From Nitrosovibrio sp. Nv4 (GTDB taxonomy: Bacteria > Pseudomonadota > Gammaproteobacteria > Burkholderiales > Nitrosomonadaceae): a stretch of DNA of 64,000 nt. The notes beneath the pieces were generated by a model, which was given only the letters and a program-made list of their open reading frames with translations, had not been told where the DNA came from and searched no databases. Every line of letters begins with the position of its first letter. Within the stretch, counting starts at the first letter, position 1. The DNA lies in contig NZ_OCMZ01000001.1 in NCBI RefSeq assembly GCF_900215485.1, positions 930,001 to 994,000 on the forward strand. Reading direction: 5' to 3'. Both the position numbers and the translations under genes were made by a program. Shown here one piece after another: positions 15,367-25,884 of this stretch.

Positions 15367-16917
15367 ATGGCTACCGAAATCGAACTCAAATTGCGACTGC
15401 CGCCGGGTAGCGTTGCACGATTGAGGCACAATCGATTAGTAAGATCCTTAAGTGTTTCCCGCTCCGTCACACGAAAACTGTACACCATTTATTACGATAC
15501 ACCTGATTTTGATCTCAGGCGTCACGATATTGCCTTCCGGTTGCGCCGGACCGGCAAAAGCTGGATACAGTCCATTAAAGGTGGAGGCGGTGCCACAGCG
15601 GGATTGCATCAGCGGTATGAATGGGAGACCCTGTTGCGGACAGCGCAGCCTGATTTCACCGGGATTTCAGATCCTTCCCTCATCGAATTTTTCAAAAATG
15701 CCGATATTCGCGAGCAATTGCGTCCGGTATTTACTACTGAGTTCAAGCGCAGCATCCGTACGCTATGTCTTCCCGGTGGCAGCGAGGCCGAGTTCTGTCT
15801 GGACCAGGGGGTAGTCAGCACCGTCGATGCCAGCGTTCCGTTTTGTGAAGTTGAACTGGAATTGAAATCGGGCGGCCCGCTGTCGTTATTCCAGCTTGCA
15901 TTGGATCTGCTGCACACTGTCCCCCTCAGGCTGGAAAATGTAAGCAAGGCTGAGCGTGGTTATGCACTTGCTTCCGGCAATAAATCTCCGCCTCTCAAAG
16001 CCGTGCCGGTTCAGCTTTTTGCTGAAATGAACGTAAGTGAAGCGTTCAAAGCGATCGCCTGGAATTGCCTCAATCATTTGCATAGCAACGAGACGGGCAT
16101 GCTGGAATGCCGGGATGTTGAATATCTGCACCAGATGCGAGTTGCTTTGCGCAGAGAACGTTCGACCTTCAGTATTTTTTCGAAAGCATTTTCCAAATCC
16201 GCGTTTTCTCCCCTGGTGCAGGAACTGAAATGGCTTTCCCGGCAGCTTCGGCCAGCCCGGGACTGGGATGTATTTGTAACGGGAACATTAGCCGATGTTT
16301 GCGCCCATTTCCCGGAGCTTCCGGAGATGCTGGCACTACGGGAACAGTGTGAGGCAATATGGCGCGGTCACAACGAGAATGCGCGCAACGCAGTCGAATC
16401 CCGGCACTATACGGAAATGATGTTGAAGTTCGGTGCATGGTTAAGCGCAGAATCCTGGCTTGCCCAATCCGACCCGACGGCCTTGAATGCCGCCGCCGAT
16501 ACCGCATCCAGGGCGCCGGTGAAAGAATTCGCCGAAACATTGCTGGCGCATCGTCACAGGCAAATAAAAAAATACGGCAGGAAACTCGCGAACCTGGATG
16601 TCCCGGAATTACACGCGCTACGTATTATCGTAAAGAAACAACGTTATGCCGCTGAGTTTTTTGCCCGATTGTACTCCGGTAAAAAAGCGAAGCGCTACAT
16701 TAAGTCTTTGGCGGCATTCCAGGATATTCTGGGCAGGATGAACGACACGGCCGTTATCGAACGACTGCTAAGCGAACTGCCTGTCGGTCAGGATAAGAAT
16801 GGCATGCATGAAGCAATCGGCATCGTCCGGGGTTGGGCGGCAAGCCTGGTGCTGATGAAAAAGCCGGAATTGAATAAAACCTGGATGCATTTCAAGAGAA
16901 ATGATCCATTCTGGTAA
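15367..16917 (+). CDS. CYTH-CHAD domain protein (polyphosphate-linked)
   Basis: This is a 516-residue two-domain protein. The N-terminal CYTH/triphosphate tunnel metalloenzyme domain (1-200) opens with the ExExK motif EIELKL (Glu4, Glu6, Lys8) and has YYDTPDFDLRRHDIAFRLRR and EVELELKSG metal-binding acidic strands. A C-terminal CHAD domain (about 230-510) has MRVALRRERSTFSIF and the basic LRIIVKKQRYAAEFF helices that bind polyphosphate. The start is chosen at 15367 (MATEIELKL) because AAGGA is 11 bases upstream. An in-frame ATG at 15358 is too close to that site, and a longer frame would run into ppk1. It likely hydrolyses triphosphate or short polyphosphate, or targets polyphosphate granules. 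Cotranscription with ppk1 supports that (inference). Confidence 0.9.
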   Translation: MATEIELKLRLPPGSVARLRHNRLVRSLSVSRSVTRKLYTIYYDTPDFDLRRHDIAFRLRRTGKSWIQSIKGGGGATAGLHQRYEWETLLRTAQPDFTGISDPSLIEFFKNADIREQLRPVFTTEFKRSIRTLCLPGGSEAEFCLDQGVVSTVDASVPFCEVELELKSGGPLSLFQLALDLLHTVPLRLENVSKAERGYALASGNKSPPLKAVPVQLFAEMNVSEAFKAIAWNCLNHLHSNETGMLECRDVEYLHQMRVALRRERSTFSIFSKAFSKSAFSPLVQELKWLSRQLRPARDWDVFVTGTLADVCAHFPELPEMLALREQCEAIWRGHNENARNAVESRHYTEMMLKFGAWLSAESWLAQSDPTALNAAADTASRAPVKEFAETLLAHRHRQIKKYGRKLANLDVPELHALRIIVKKQRYAAEFFARLYSGKKAKRYIKSLAAFQDILGRMNDTAVIERLLSELPVGQDKNGMHEAIGIVRGWAASLVLMKKPELNKTWMHFKRNDPFW

Positions 16918-16993
16918 AGCTTCTTCGATACGTCCTGAGTCGAGCAGATAAAGGCAAGCCGTCTGTTTATGACGGATCGGTCTTCCGATAGAC

Positions 16994-17022
16994 AAAAGGC
17001 GATCCGGTGTTGATCGCCTTTT
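16994..17022. terminator. Bidirectional Rho-independent terminator
   Basis: AAAAGGCGATC-cggtgtt-GATCGCCTTTT forms an 11-bp stem with A and T flanks between the convergent CYTH-CHAD gene and fba. It can end both transcripts. Confidence 0.92.
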
Positions 17023-17096
17023 ATCCGTCCTGTCAGTCCCGGTTCAACTTGCGGTGGTCAAAATGAAGTGACGCGCAACGGGACCGATAGGCGTTT

Positions 17097-18161
17097 TTAC
17101 TTGATGACGGCTTTCAACTCGCCTTTGGCATATTTACCCGCCATATTGTCCAGCATGACAGGCTTGATTTTGGCGGCCTGACCGGCGCAGCCGAATGCCT
17201 CGAAGCGCGCCTTGCAAATATCTTTTGCCGCTGCGGTCGCATCCTTGAGGAATTTGCGCGGGTCGAACTCGCTCTTGTTTTTAGCAAGATGGCGCCGGAT
17301 TGCACCCGTCATTGCCAGACGAATGTCGGTATCGATATTGATCTTGCGCACCCCATGCTTGATGCCTTCCTGGATTTCTTCCACCGGGACGCCGTAAGTT
17401 TCTTTCATATCCCCGCCGTATTCACGGATGATATCGAGCCAATCCTGCGGTACGGAGCTGGAGCCGTGCATGACAAGATGTGTATTGGGAATGCGCTGGT
17501 GAATTTCCTTGACACGCTCAATAGCGAGAATATCGCCAGTTGGCTTGCGCGTAAACTTGTACGCGCCATGGGAGGTCCCGATGGCAATTGCCAGGGCATC
17601 CACGCCTGTCTGCTTGACGAAGTCCGCAGCCTGCTCCGGATCGGTCAATAGTTGGTCATGGGAGAGCTTGCCTTCCGCTCCGTGACCGTCTTCCGCCTCC
17701 CCCATGCCTGATTCGAGCGAGCCCAGACAACCCAGCTCTCCCTCGACAGAAACCCCTACCGCGTGCGCCATTTCCACCACCTTGCCGGTGACCTCGACAT
17801 TGTATTCATAAGATGACGGCGTCTTGGCGTCTGCCTCCAGCGAGCCATCCATCATGACGCTGGAAAACCCGCTACGGATGGCATTTATGCATACGGAAGG
17901 AGATGCGCCATGATCCTGATGCATGACGATGGGAATGTGGGGATACGCCTCTACCGCGGCCGCGATAAGATGGCGCAAAAAAGGTTCGCCGGCGTATTTG
18001 CGCGCCCCGGCAGAACCTTGCATGATCACCGGACTATCGCATTCATCTGCCGCCTGCATGATGGCCTGAATCTGTTCCAGATTGTTTACGTTGAAAGCGG
18101 GCAGGCCATAGCCGTTTTCCGCTGCGTGATCCAAAAGTTGACGCAATGATACGAGTGCCAT
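17097..18161 (-). CDS. fba: Class II fructose-bisphosphate aldolase (Calvin type)
   Basis: This is a 354-residue zinc-dependent aldolase serving glycolysis/gluconeogenesis and the Calvin cycle (FBP and sedoheptulose bisphosphate). Zinc and substrate motifs are intact: [11 protein letters not shown] (HxDH), [29 protein letters not shown] and [11 protein letters not shown]. The start [10 protein letters not shown] at 18161 follows GGAGGAGG by six bases; the earlier in-frame TTG at 18176 contains that ribosome site and is not used. It is the last gene of tkt-gap-pgk-pyk-fba and is followed by the bidirectional terminator at 16994-17022. Confidence 0.95.
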   Translation of the reverse strand: MALVSLRQLLDHAAENGYGLPAFNVNNLEQIQAIMQAADECDSPVIMQGSAGARKYAGEPFLRHLIAAAVEAYPHIPIVMHQDHGASPSVCINAIRSGFSSVMMDGSLEADAKTPSSYEYNVEVTGKVVEMAHAVGVSVEGELGCLGSLESGMGEAEDGHGAEGKLSHDQLLTDPEQAADFVKQTGVDALAIAIGTSHGAYKFTRKPTGDILAIERVKEIHQRIPNTHLVMHGSSSVPQDWLDIIREYGGDMKETYGVPVEEIQEGIKHGVRKINIDTDIRLAMTGAIRRHLAKNKSEFDPRKFLKDATAAAKDICKARFEAFGCAGQAAKIKPVMLDNMAGKYAKGELKAVIK

Positions 18162-18258
18162 TTGAGCCTCCTCCAAGTTAGAATTAGTTATCGTGAACCG
18201 TAAGTGATAAATTGTTAGCTATAAGGCATGAAAAACGGAAAACAAGATCTCGTGGGGT

Positions 18259-19713
18259 TTATGATTCCGGCTTCCGATCATGCCTTCTGTGTTCTCCTAC
18301 CTTCACAATCTTCATGGTGTTGGTGCCGCCAGCCTTGCCTACCGGCTCGCCGATAGTCATGATAATCAGATCGCCGTTGCGCACCGCGCCACGTTTGAGC
18401 AGTTCGTTTTCGGCATGATTCAGGATGATCTCCGGATCGTTCGAGCCGCCGCCGAACTTCACCGGGTAGACACCACGGAATAAAGTCATTTTACGACGGG
18501 TGTCCTCTTGGGGGCTTAGCGCAAAAATAGGGACGTTGGAACTTCTGCGCGACATCAGCAGCACCGTCCTGCCGCTTTGCGTGAGCGCGGCGATGGCCCG
18601 GATTTTCAGGCCACCTGCGGTGAACATGGTCGCGCGTGCAATCGCTTCCTCTATCGTGTCGGGAAGGCCGCCCTGGAGCCGGCGGAGTTCGCTGGCTACC
18701 AAATATTCCTTTTCTGCCTCGAGACAAACCCTGGCCATGGCCGCGACTGCTTCGACTGGATATTGTCCTGTAGCGGATTCTGCCGATAGCATTACCGCAT
18801 CGGTGCCATCCAGTACCGCATTGGCTACATCGGATACCTCTGCACGGGTCGGGATCGGGCTGGTGACCATGGATTCCATCATTTGCGTAGCGGTCACCAC
18901 CAATTTGTTGTTGGCGCGAGCGGTGCGGATCATTCGCTTCTGCAATGCCGGCACCACCGCGTCGCCCACTTCTACCGCAAGGTCGCCACGCGCCACCATG
19001 ATGGCATCGGAGGCTTCCAAAATATCGTCCAGCGCTAGAATGGCCTCGGATCGCTCGATCTTTGCCATCAGCAAACTCTTTCCGCCGGCCTCGCGCATCA
19101 CGTTACGCGCCCACCGCATATCGTCCCCAGAGCGCGGGAAAGATACGGCGAGGTAGTCCGCCTTAAGCGCTGCCGCAGTTCTGATGTCTTCCACGTCTTT
19201 GCTGGTCAGCGCGGGTGCGCTAAGTCCACCACCCTTGCGGTTTATACCTTTGTTGTTGGAAAGTATTCCGCCCTGCTCAACCACACAATATACCTTGCGC
19301 CCCTTGACCTCCGAAACGCCAAGTACGATGCGGCCATCGTCAAGGATAAGCGTCGCACCGGTTTCCACATCATTCGGCAGTTCCTTGTAATCCAGGCCCA
19401 CGCGCTCCTGATCGCCCAGATCACATTCGGCGTCCAGCACGAATCGGTCGCCGGTTTTGAGCAGAATATTCCCCTTCTCAAATTTGCCAATGCGAATTTT
19501 TGGCCCCTGCAAGTCCGCCAGAACGCCTACGGCATGACCCGCAGAACGCGCCAGCGAGCGAGTCAATTCAGCGGCTGCGATATGCTCTTCCCTTGTACCA
19601 TGGGAAAAGTTGATGCGTACGACGTCCACTCCGGCATTTATCATCCGCTCCAGTACCTTGGGGTCTCTGGATGCAGGGCCTAGCGTTACTACAATTTTCG
19701 TTCTTCGGATCAT
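18259..19713 (-). CDS. pyk: Pyruvate kinase
   Basis: This is a 484-residue pyruvate kinase, converting phosphoenolpyruvate and ADP to pyruvate and ATP. The N-terminal RTKIVVTLGPASRDP, VVRINFSHGT, the phosphate/metal-site MAKIERSEAI, VARGDLAVEVG and DGTDAVMLSAESATGQYP blocks are all present. The C-terminal domain is complete and the length is typical. It lies between pgk and fba in the carbon operon, with 57 bases to pgk. In an autotroph it links Calvin-cycle triose phosphate to pyruvate for biosynthesis. No ribosome site is obvious before the ATG. Confidence 0.95.
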   Translation of the reverse strand: MIRRTKIVVTLGPASRDPKVLERMINAGVDVVRINFSHGTREEHIAAAELTRSLARSAGHAVGVLADLQGPKIRIGKFEKGNILLKTGDRFVLDAECDLGDQERVGLDYKELPNDVETGATLILDDGRIVLGVSEVKGRKVYCVVEQGGILSNNKGINRKGGGLSAPALTSKDVEDIRTAAALKADYLAVSFPRSGDDMRWARNVMREAGGKSLLMAKIERSEAILALDDILEASDAIMVARGDLAVEVGDAVVPALQKRMIRTARANNKLVVTATQMMESMVTSPIPTRAEVSDVANAVLDGTDAVMLSAESATGQYPVEAVAAMARVCLEAEKEYLVASELRRLQGGLPDTIEEAIARATMFTAGGLKIRAIAALTQSGRTVLLMSRRSSNVPIFALSPQEDTRRKMTLFRGVYPVKFGGGSNDPEIILNHAENELLKRGAVRNGDLIIMTIGEPVGKAGGTNTMKIVKVGEHRRHDRKPES

Positions 19714-19770
19714 TTTGGGGGTGGGCAGTGGTCGTACAAAGATAGCGTACTGAGTACGTTAACCCATAAA

Positions 19771-20949
19771 TCAGCGCGCTCGCTGTTCAAGTATTTCCAC
19801 GGCGGGTAGTTTCTTGCCTTCCAGAAACTCAAGAAAAGCACCTCCAGCGGTGGAAATGTAGGACACCTTTTCATAAATATCATATTTCTGGATCGCCGCG
19901 ATCGTGTCTCCGCCACCTGCCAGGGTAAAGGCTTTGGTATTGGCGATGGCCATGGCGATGGTTTTGGTGCCGGCGCCAAATTGATCAAACTCGAATACAC
20001 CAACTGGCCCGTTCCACACGACAGTACCCGCTTTCATGATGATGTTCGCCAACTCTTGCGCGCTCTTCGGACCAATATCAAAAATCATCTCGTCATCGGC
20101 AACCGAATCGGCATCTTTCGATACCGCCGGCTCGTTTGCGTCGAACTTTTTTCCAACCACGACATCTACCGCAATAGGGATAGAGGCACGGCGTTTCGCC
20201 ATTTTATCCATCAGCATTTTCGCGGTAGGAACCAGATCGTCTTCACATAACGATTTTCCGATGTTCTTCCCGGCGGCTTTCAGGAAAGTATTGGCAATGC
20301 CGCCACCGACCACCAGCTGGTCTACTTTCTCTGACAGGGACTCCAGCACGGTAAGCTTTGTGGAGACCTTGGAGCCGCCCACTATCGCCACCATGGGACG
20401 GGCCGGATCCAGCAGCGCTTTGGTAAGTGCGTCCAGTTCTTCCGTCAGCAGAATGCCTGCACAGGCTACCGGTGCATATTTGGCGATACCATGAGTTGAA
20501 GCTTGGGCACGATGCGCCGTGCCGAAAGCGTCCATCACAAACACATCGCATAGCCTGGCATATTTTTGCGCCGTCTCATCGAGATTTTTCTTCTCTCCCT
20601 TATTGATGCGGCAATTTTCCAGAACGACCAGTTCGCCTTCGGCAACCTCGAAGCTGTCCTCCACCCAATCCTTGACCAGTCGCACCGGCTTTCCCAGACG
20701 TGCAGCAATATTGTCGGCAACCGGCTTCAGCGAGTTCTCTTCGGACCATACACCTTCTTCGGGACGGCCGAGATGTGAGGTCACCATCACTTTCGCTCCT
20801 TGTTTCAGGCAATGATTGATGGTGGCCATTGAAGCGGTTATTCGCGCATCGGATGTAACCTTCCCATCTTTTACAGGCACATTTAGATCAGCACGAATAA
20901 ATACACGCTTAGCTTTAAGGTCAAGATCGGTGACTTTAATGACAGACAC
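19771..20949 (-). CDS. pgk: Phosphoglycerate kinase
   Basis: This 392-residue enzyme phosphorylates 3-phosphoglycerate in the Calvin cycle and works in reverse in glycolysis. Substrate motifs [24 protein letters not shown] and [14 protein letters not shown], and the nucleotide motifs [17 protein letters not shown] and [10 protein letters not shown], are all intact. I start it at the GTG at 20949 ([11 protein letters not shown], a family-typical beginning), which has GGAG seven bases upstream; a longer frame reaching 21003 adds residues with no family counterpart. It lies 133 bases after gap. Confidence 0.95.
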   Translation of the reverse strand: MSVIKVTDLDLKAKRVFIRADLNVPVKDGKVTSDARITASMATINHCLKQGAKVMVTSHLGRPEEGVWSEENSLKPVADNIAARLGKPVRLVKDWVEDSFEVAEGELVVLENCRINKGEKKNLDETAQKYARLCDVFVMDAFGTAHRAQASTHGIAKYAPVACAGILLTEELDALTKALLDPARPMVAIVGGSKVSTKLTVLESLSEKVDQLVVGGGIANTFLKAAGKNIGKSLCEDDLVPTAKMLMDKMAKRRASIPIAVDVVVGKKFDANEPAVSKDADSVADDEMIFDIGPKSAQELANIIMKAGTVVWNGPVGVFEFDQFGAGTKTIAMAIANTKAFTLAGGGDTIAAIQKYDIYEKVSYISTAGGAFLEFLEGKKLPAVEILEQRAR

Positions 20950-21082
20950 TGGAAACTCCAAAGTTGTACGGCATAAGGTGGCTTGTGCTGTGCTTATGAC
21001 CAATCAAAAGGGAAGGGAAGCGGAATGTGGAGGAAAAGAGCCTGGAAATTTCAGACTATTCATCCCGCCCCCAAGCTATGCG

Positions 21083-22087
<1,005 letters not shown>

Positions 22088-22164
22088 TTAATACTCCTTG
22101 GATTAAAAAAAGATCCCCAGGCGAGGGAATAAGTCCCGCCGCATTGTGCGCACACTGATCGGGA

Positions 22165-24180
22165 TTAGATAACGCTATTCACCGCCTTTACCACATTCTC
22201 TACGGTGAAGCCGAAGTGCTTGAACAGCTCGCCGGCAGGCGCTGACTCGCCAAATGTATCGATGCCGATTACGGCGCCCTCAAGCCCTACATATTTGCGC
22301 CAGAAATCGGTAACGCCCGCTTCCACTGCCACGCGCGCTATACCCTTCGGCAATACGCTGTCCTTATAATCCGGATTCTGGCGATCAAACACATTCGTGC
22401 AGGGCATGGAAACCACCCGCACGTGAACATCCGTTTCGGCCAGGGCCTTTTGAGCCATCATCGCCAGCCCAACTTCCGAGCCGGTAGCAATAATGATGGC
22501 CCGCGGCTTGCCGTCAGGCGCGTCGGACAGAATATATCCGCCTTTGTCGATCCGCTTGATGGTCTCGGGGTCACGCTTCTGGAAGGGCAGATTCTGGCGG
22601 CTGAAAATCAGTGTTGACGGTCCGTTCTTACGTTCGATCGCCCGCGCCCAGGCAACGGTTGACTCGACCGTATCGCATGGACGCCACACGTCCATGTTGG
22701 GGATATAACGCAGCGTTGCAGTCTGTTCTACCGGTTGGTGTGTAGGACCGTCTTCACCCAACCCGATCGAATCGTGAGTGAATACAAACAGGTTGCGAAT
22801 TTTCATAAGCGCTGCCATGCGCAAGGCATTGCGGGCGTATTCCGAAAACATGAGGAAAGTGGCGCCATAGGGGATGATGCCGCCATGCAACGATAGTCCG
22901 TTCATCATCGCGCTCATGCCGAATTCACGTACCCCGTAATAAACATAGTTGCCCCCGCTTTCGGCGGTGACGGCTTTTGAGCCCGACCAGAGGGTAAGAT
23001 TGGACCCTGCCAGATCCGCGGAACCGCCGACCAGTTCCGGTAATTTTGGCGCCAGACCTTCAATGGCGTTCTGCGAGGCCTTGCGGCTGGCAATCGATTC
23101 TTCCTTCGCATGCACACGAGCGATCAATCCATCCACGTGTTCGTGCCAGTCATCCGGCAGATCGCCGGACATACGCCGGGTGAACTCAGCGGCTTCGGCC
23201 GGATATTTCTCCGCGTATTCCGCAAACTTGCGATCCCATGCGTCCTCCAATCTTTTGCCTTTCGCGCGGGCATCCCACATTGCATAGACGTCCTCGGGGA
23301 TTTCAAAGGGCAGATGATCCCAACCGATATGGGGGCGGGCAGCGGCTATCTCCAGGTCGCCCAATGCGGCGCCATGGACTTCATGAGTGTCGGCCTTGTT
23401 GGGGGAACCCATACCGATTACGGTTTTGCAGCAGATCATCGAGGGCTTGTCCCCCGCTTGCTTGGCCGCCTCGATCGCTGCTTCAATAGCCACCGGGTCA
23501 TGGCCGTTGACGTTGGGCACCACATGCCAGCCATAGGCTTCAAAACGCTTGGGCGTGTCATCGGTGAACCAGCCTTCGACATGGCCGTCTATGGAAATGC
23601 CATTGTCGTCGTAAAAACAGATCAGCTTGCCTAATCCCAGTGTTCCCGCCAGCGCACAAGACTCATGGGAGATTCCCTCCATCAGGCAGCCATCGCCGAG
23701 AAACACGTAAGTGTAATGATTGACAATATCAAAGCCGGGACGGTTGAAATCTGCGGCAAGTATTTTTTCCGCCAGCGCCATGCCGACACCATTGGTGATA
23801 CCTTGCCCCAGGGGACCGGTTGTGGTTTCCACGCCAGGTGTATAACCATATTCGGGATGGCCGGGAGTCTTGGAGTGAAGCTGGCGGAAGCGCTTTATTT
23901 CCTCCATTGGCAAGTCGTAGCCGGTGAGGTGCAGCAAGGCATAAATCAGCATCGAGCCGTGCCCATTGGACAGTACGAACCGGTCCCGGTCGGCCCACGC
24001 CGGATTCGCGGGGTTGTGGCGCAAATGGTGAATCCATAACACCTCAGCTATCTCCGCCATGCCCATGGGCATACCCGGGTGACCCGAATTGGCTTTCTGA
24101 ACAGCATCCATAGCCAGCGCACGGATGGCGCTTGTCAGGTTTTTGAACACCGGCGCTTCAAAATCTCTAAATGTTCCCAT
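22165..24180 (-). CDS. tkt: Transketolase
   Basis: This is a thiamine-diphosphate enzyme of 671 residues that interconverts sugar phosphates in the Calvin and pentose phosphate pathways. The family TPP motif is present as [12 protein letters not shown]...DDNGIS around residues 155-190. The pyrimidine domain has the catalytic Glu context [13 protein letters not shown], and [19 protein letters not shown] carries the active His residues. The start is ambiguous between 24186 and 24180; I prefer 24180 ([10 protein letters not shown]) because AAGGGAG is then about nine bases away. It heads the tkt-gap-pgk-pyk-fba operon. A terminator-like hairpin ends 41 bases upstream (24222-24265), so attenuation or a promoter inside that interval is possible. 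Confidence 0.95.
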   Translation of the reverse strand: MGTFRDFEAPVFKNLTSAIRALAMDAVQKANSGHPGMPMGMAEIAEVLWIHHLRHNPANPAWADRDRFVLSNGHGSMLIYALLHLTGYDLPMEEIKRFRQLHSKTPGHPEYGYTPGVETTTGPLGQGITNGVGMALAEKILAADFNRPGFDIVNHYTYVFLGDGCLMEGISHESCALAGTLGLGKLICFYDDNGISIDGHVEGWFTDDTPKRFEAYGWHVVPNVNGHDPVAIEAAIEAAKQAGDKPSMICCKTVIGMGSPNKADTHEVHGAALGDLEIAAARPHIGWDHLPFEIPEDVYAMWDARAKGKRLEDAWDRKFAEYAEKYPAEAAEFTRRMSGDLPDDWHEHVDGLIARVHAKEESIASRKASQNAIEGLAPKLPELVGGSADLAGSNLTLWSGSKAVTAESGGNYVYYGVREFGMSAMMNGLSLHGGIIPYGATFLMFSEYARNALRMAALMKIRNLFVFTHDSIGLGEDGPTHQPVEQTATLRYIPNMDVWRPCDTVESTVAWARAIERKNGPSTLIFSRQNLPFQKRDPETIKRIDKGGYILSDAPDGKPRAIIIATGSEVGLAMMAQKALAETDVHVRVVSMPCTNVFDRQNPDYKDSVLPKGIARVAVEAGVTDFWRKYVGLEGAVIGIDTFGESAPAGELFKHFGFTVENVVKAVNSVI

Positions 24181-24221
24181 GAACATGGACTCCCTTACTC
24201 AACGGAAATATATTTGGCACA

Positions 24222-24265
24222 TAAAAACACCGCTCTCCCAACACGGGAAGCGCCGGGCAGCGGTG
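24222..24265 (-). terminator. Terminator-like hairpin before tkt
   Basis: Read on the minus strand, CACCGCT pairs with AGCGGTG (7 bp) around an inner CTTCCC/GGGAG hairpin and is followed directly by TTTTTA. It may end read-through from ntrX, which stops 267 bases upstream, or act as an attenuator in the tkt leader. The bases between it and ntrX (24266-24532) hold no gene. Confidence 0.6.
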
Positions 24266-24532
24266 CGGATCGGCAAAATCGTTATTATCGCTTAAGATAC
24301 GATGTCAGACAACATGACAAATCGCAAGGTAAGCAATCGAAGCCCGTGCTCCCATAATCGGAGCAAGCGGCGCGGACCTTATTGCCGTGGCGATTTTGCC
24401 GTTTTACCGATCCAGCGACGAAAGCGACAAAACGTCATCGCTTATTTAGTATTGGAATACTGAACAAATCTTTCCTCATCTTCCCTTATCTTCCCTCGTA
24501 GTCCCGCCCGCAAATCCGGAAATAGTCCAGGC

Positions 24533-25783
24533 TCAAGTATTCCGCAATCTGATGCCCAGCAGTTTAAGCTTGCGGTAAAGATGGGTGCGTTCCAGTCCGG
24601 CTCGCTCGGCCACCCGGGTCATATTGCCATTTTCCTGATCGATAAGCTGTTCAAAATATACTTTTTCGAACATATCACGCGCTTCACGCAAAGGCATGTT
24701 AAGCGGGACACCCGCGACCGCCGGCACAGGCGATGAAGATGCCAGTATCTGCTTCACATCGTCCACAGATATTTCATCGCCTGCGCAGGTTAACGCGAGA
24801 GAATGCACTGCCCCGGTGAGTTGTGCAAGATTTCCGGGCCAGTCGTGGTTTCGTAAACAATTGAGTGCAGCGGTACTGAATTGCCGCAGAGGTACTTCAC
24901 CTGCTTCAATATAGCGCGAGAGTATCTGGGCCGCGAGTTCAGGAATATCTTCCCGATGTTCCCGCAATGCGGGAACATTTATGCAAAGGCCGCTCAGAAG
25001 TTCATAGAGTCGGGGATCATACACGCCTTGTGCTGCCAGTCCTGCAAGGGGTGTCGAGGTAACGCATACAAGCCGAACGCTGTATTTTTCGAGTTTACCC
25101 AGCAGCAACAGCAACCCCTTCTGCGCCAATCTGTTGAGATCCCCGATCTCCTTGAGAAACAGCAACCCGCCTTTTGCCTGTTCAAGTAAATCAAACGGGG
25201 CGTTCGCCAGGGCGGCAAGCGTATCCGGCTCTACCCACGGTGTATTCGGGCGATGCAAAAAACGTGCGCAGAGATCCACTCCGGTTCCTGGCTCACTGGT
25301 GAGCAGCAGCGGCGTTCTCAGATTAACCACCTGTTCCAGCCGTTTTTTAAGATCGGCGATCAACGGTCCCCTACCCAGGCTGGAAAGCGGGAGCGTCATG
25401 CGCGGTTTGATCTGTCCTCCCCGCAAAGCGCGTCCCACAGTGCTCAACAGCTTTTGCAGCGGCACCGGTTTCTCGAGATACCCCGCTGCGCCCATACGTG
25501 TTGCTTCTACTGCGGTATCGATGGTGCCATGCCCTGACATCATCACTACCGGCATGGTGAGCAGTCCGCCGCTCGCCCATTCTTTCAGCAGGGTGATCCC
25601 GTCGGTATCCGGCATCCAGATATCCAGCAGTACCAGATCCGGTCTCGCCTGCTTGCGCCAGCTGCGCGCCTGTCCCGCATTTTCCGCAAGGGCCACATGA
25701 TAACCTTCATCACGCAGTATTTCGGACAATAGCTCGCGTATGCCGATTTCGTCATCAACAACAAGTATTGTGTTGTTACTCAT
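24533..25783 (-). CDS. ntrX: NtrX-like response regulator with degenerate AAA+ domain
   Basis: This is a 416-residue regulator. The receiver domain (1-125) is intact, with ILVVDDE, the phospho-Asp in LLDIWMPDTDG and the Lys in YLEKPVP. The central AAA+ domain (about 140-320) is degenerate. The Walker A site reads SEPGTGVD, with Val where the ATP-binding Lys should be. The GAFTGA sigma-54 loop is absent by deletion. The Walker B site reads GGLLFLKEI, with Lys replacing the Asp of the usual LFLDEI. A Fis-type helix-turn-helix ends the protein (NMTRVAERAGLERTHLYRKLKLLGI). It therefore cannot be a conventional RpoN activator and probably acts as a DNA-binding repressor or sigma-70 regulator. It is downstream of ntrY on the same strand. 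NtrY/NtrX are linked to nitrogen and redox control in proteobacteria (family knowledge). Confidence 0.88.
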   Translation of the reverse strand: MSNNTILVVDDEIGIRELLSEILRDEGYHVALAENAGQARSWRKQARPDLVLLDIWMPDTDGITLLKEWASGGLLTMPVVMMSGHGTIDTAVEATRMGAAGYLEKPVPLQKLLSTVGRALRGGQIKPRMTLPLSSLGRGPLIADLKKRLEQVVNLRTPLLLTSEPGTGVDLCARFLHRPNTPWVEPDTLAALANAPFDLLEQAKGGLLFLKEIGDLNRLAQKGLLLLLGKLEKYSVRLVCVTSTPLAGLAAQGVYDPRLYELLSGLCINVPALREHREDIPELAAQILSRYIEAGEVPLRQFSTAALNCLRNHDWPGNLAQLTGAVHSLALTCAGDEISVDDVKQILASSSPVPAVAGVPLNMPLREARDMFEKVYFEQLIDQENGNMTRVAERAGLERTHLYRKLKLLGIRLRNT

Positions 25784-25884
25784 AATTCAGGATCAATTGC
25801 TCACAATGTGGTGGAATTACTCTCCAGTTTCCCATTACGAATTATCTCTGGATGCTCAGGAGCAAGTTCGCGATGACTGATTCA

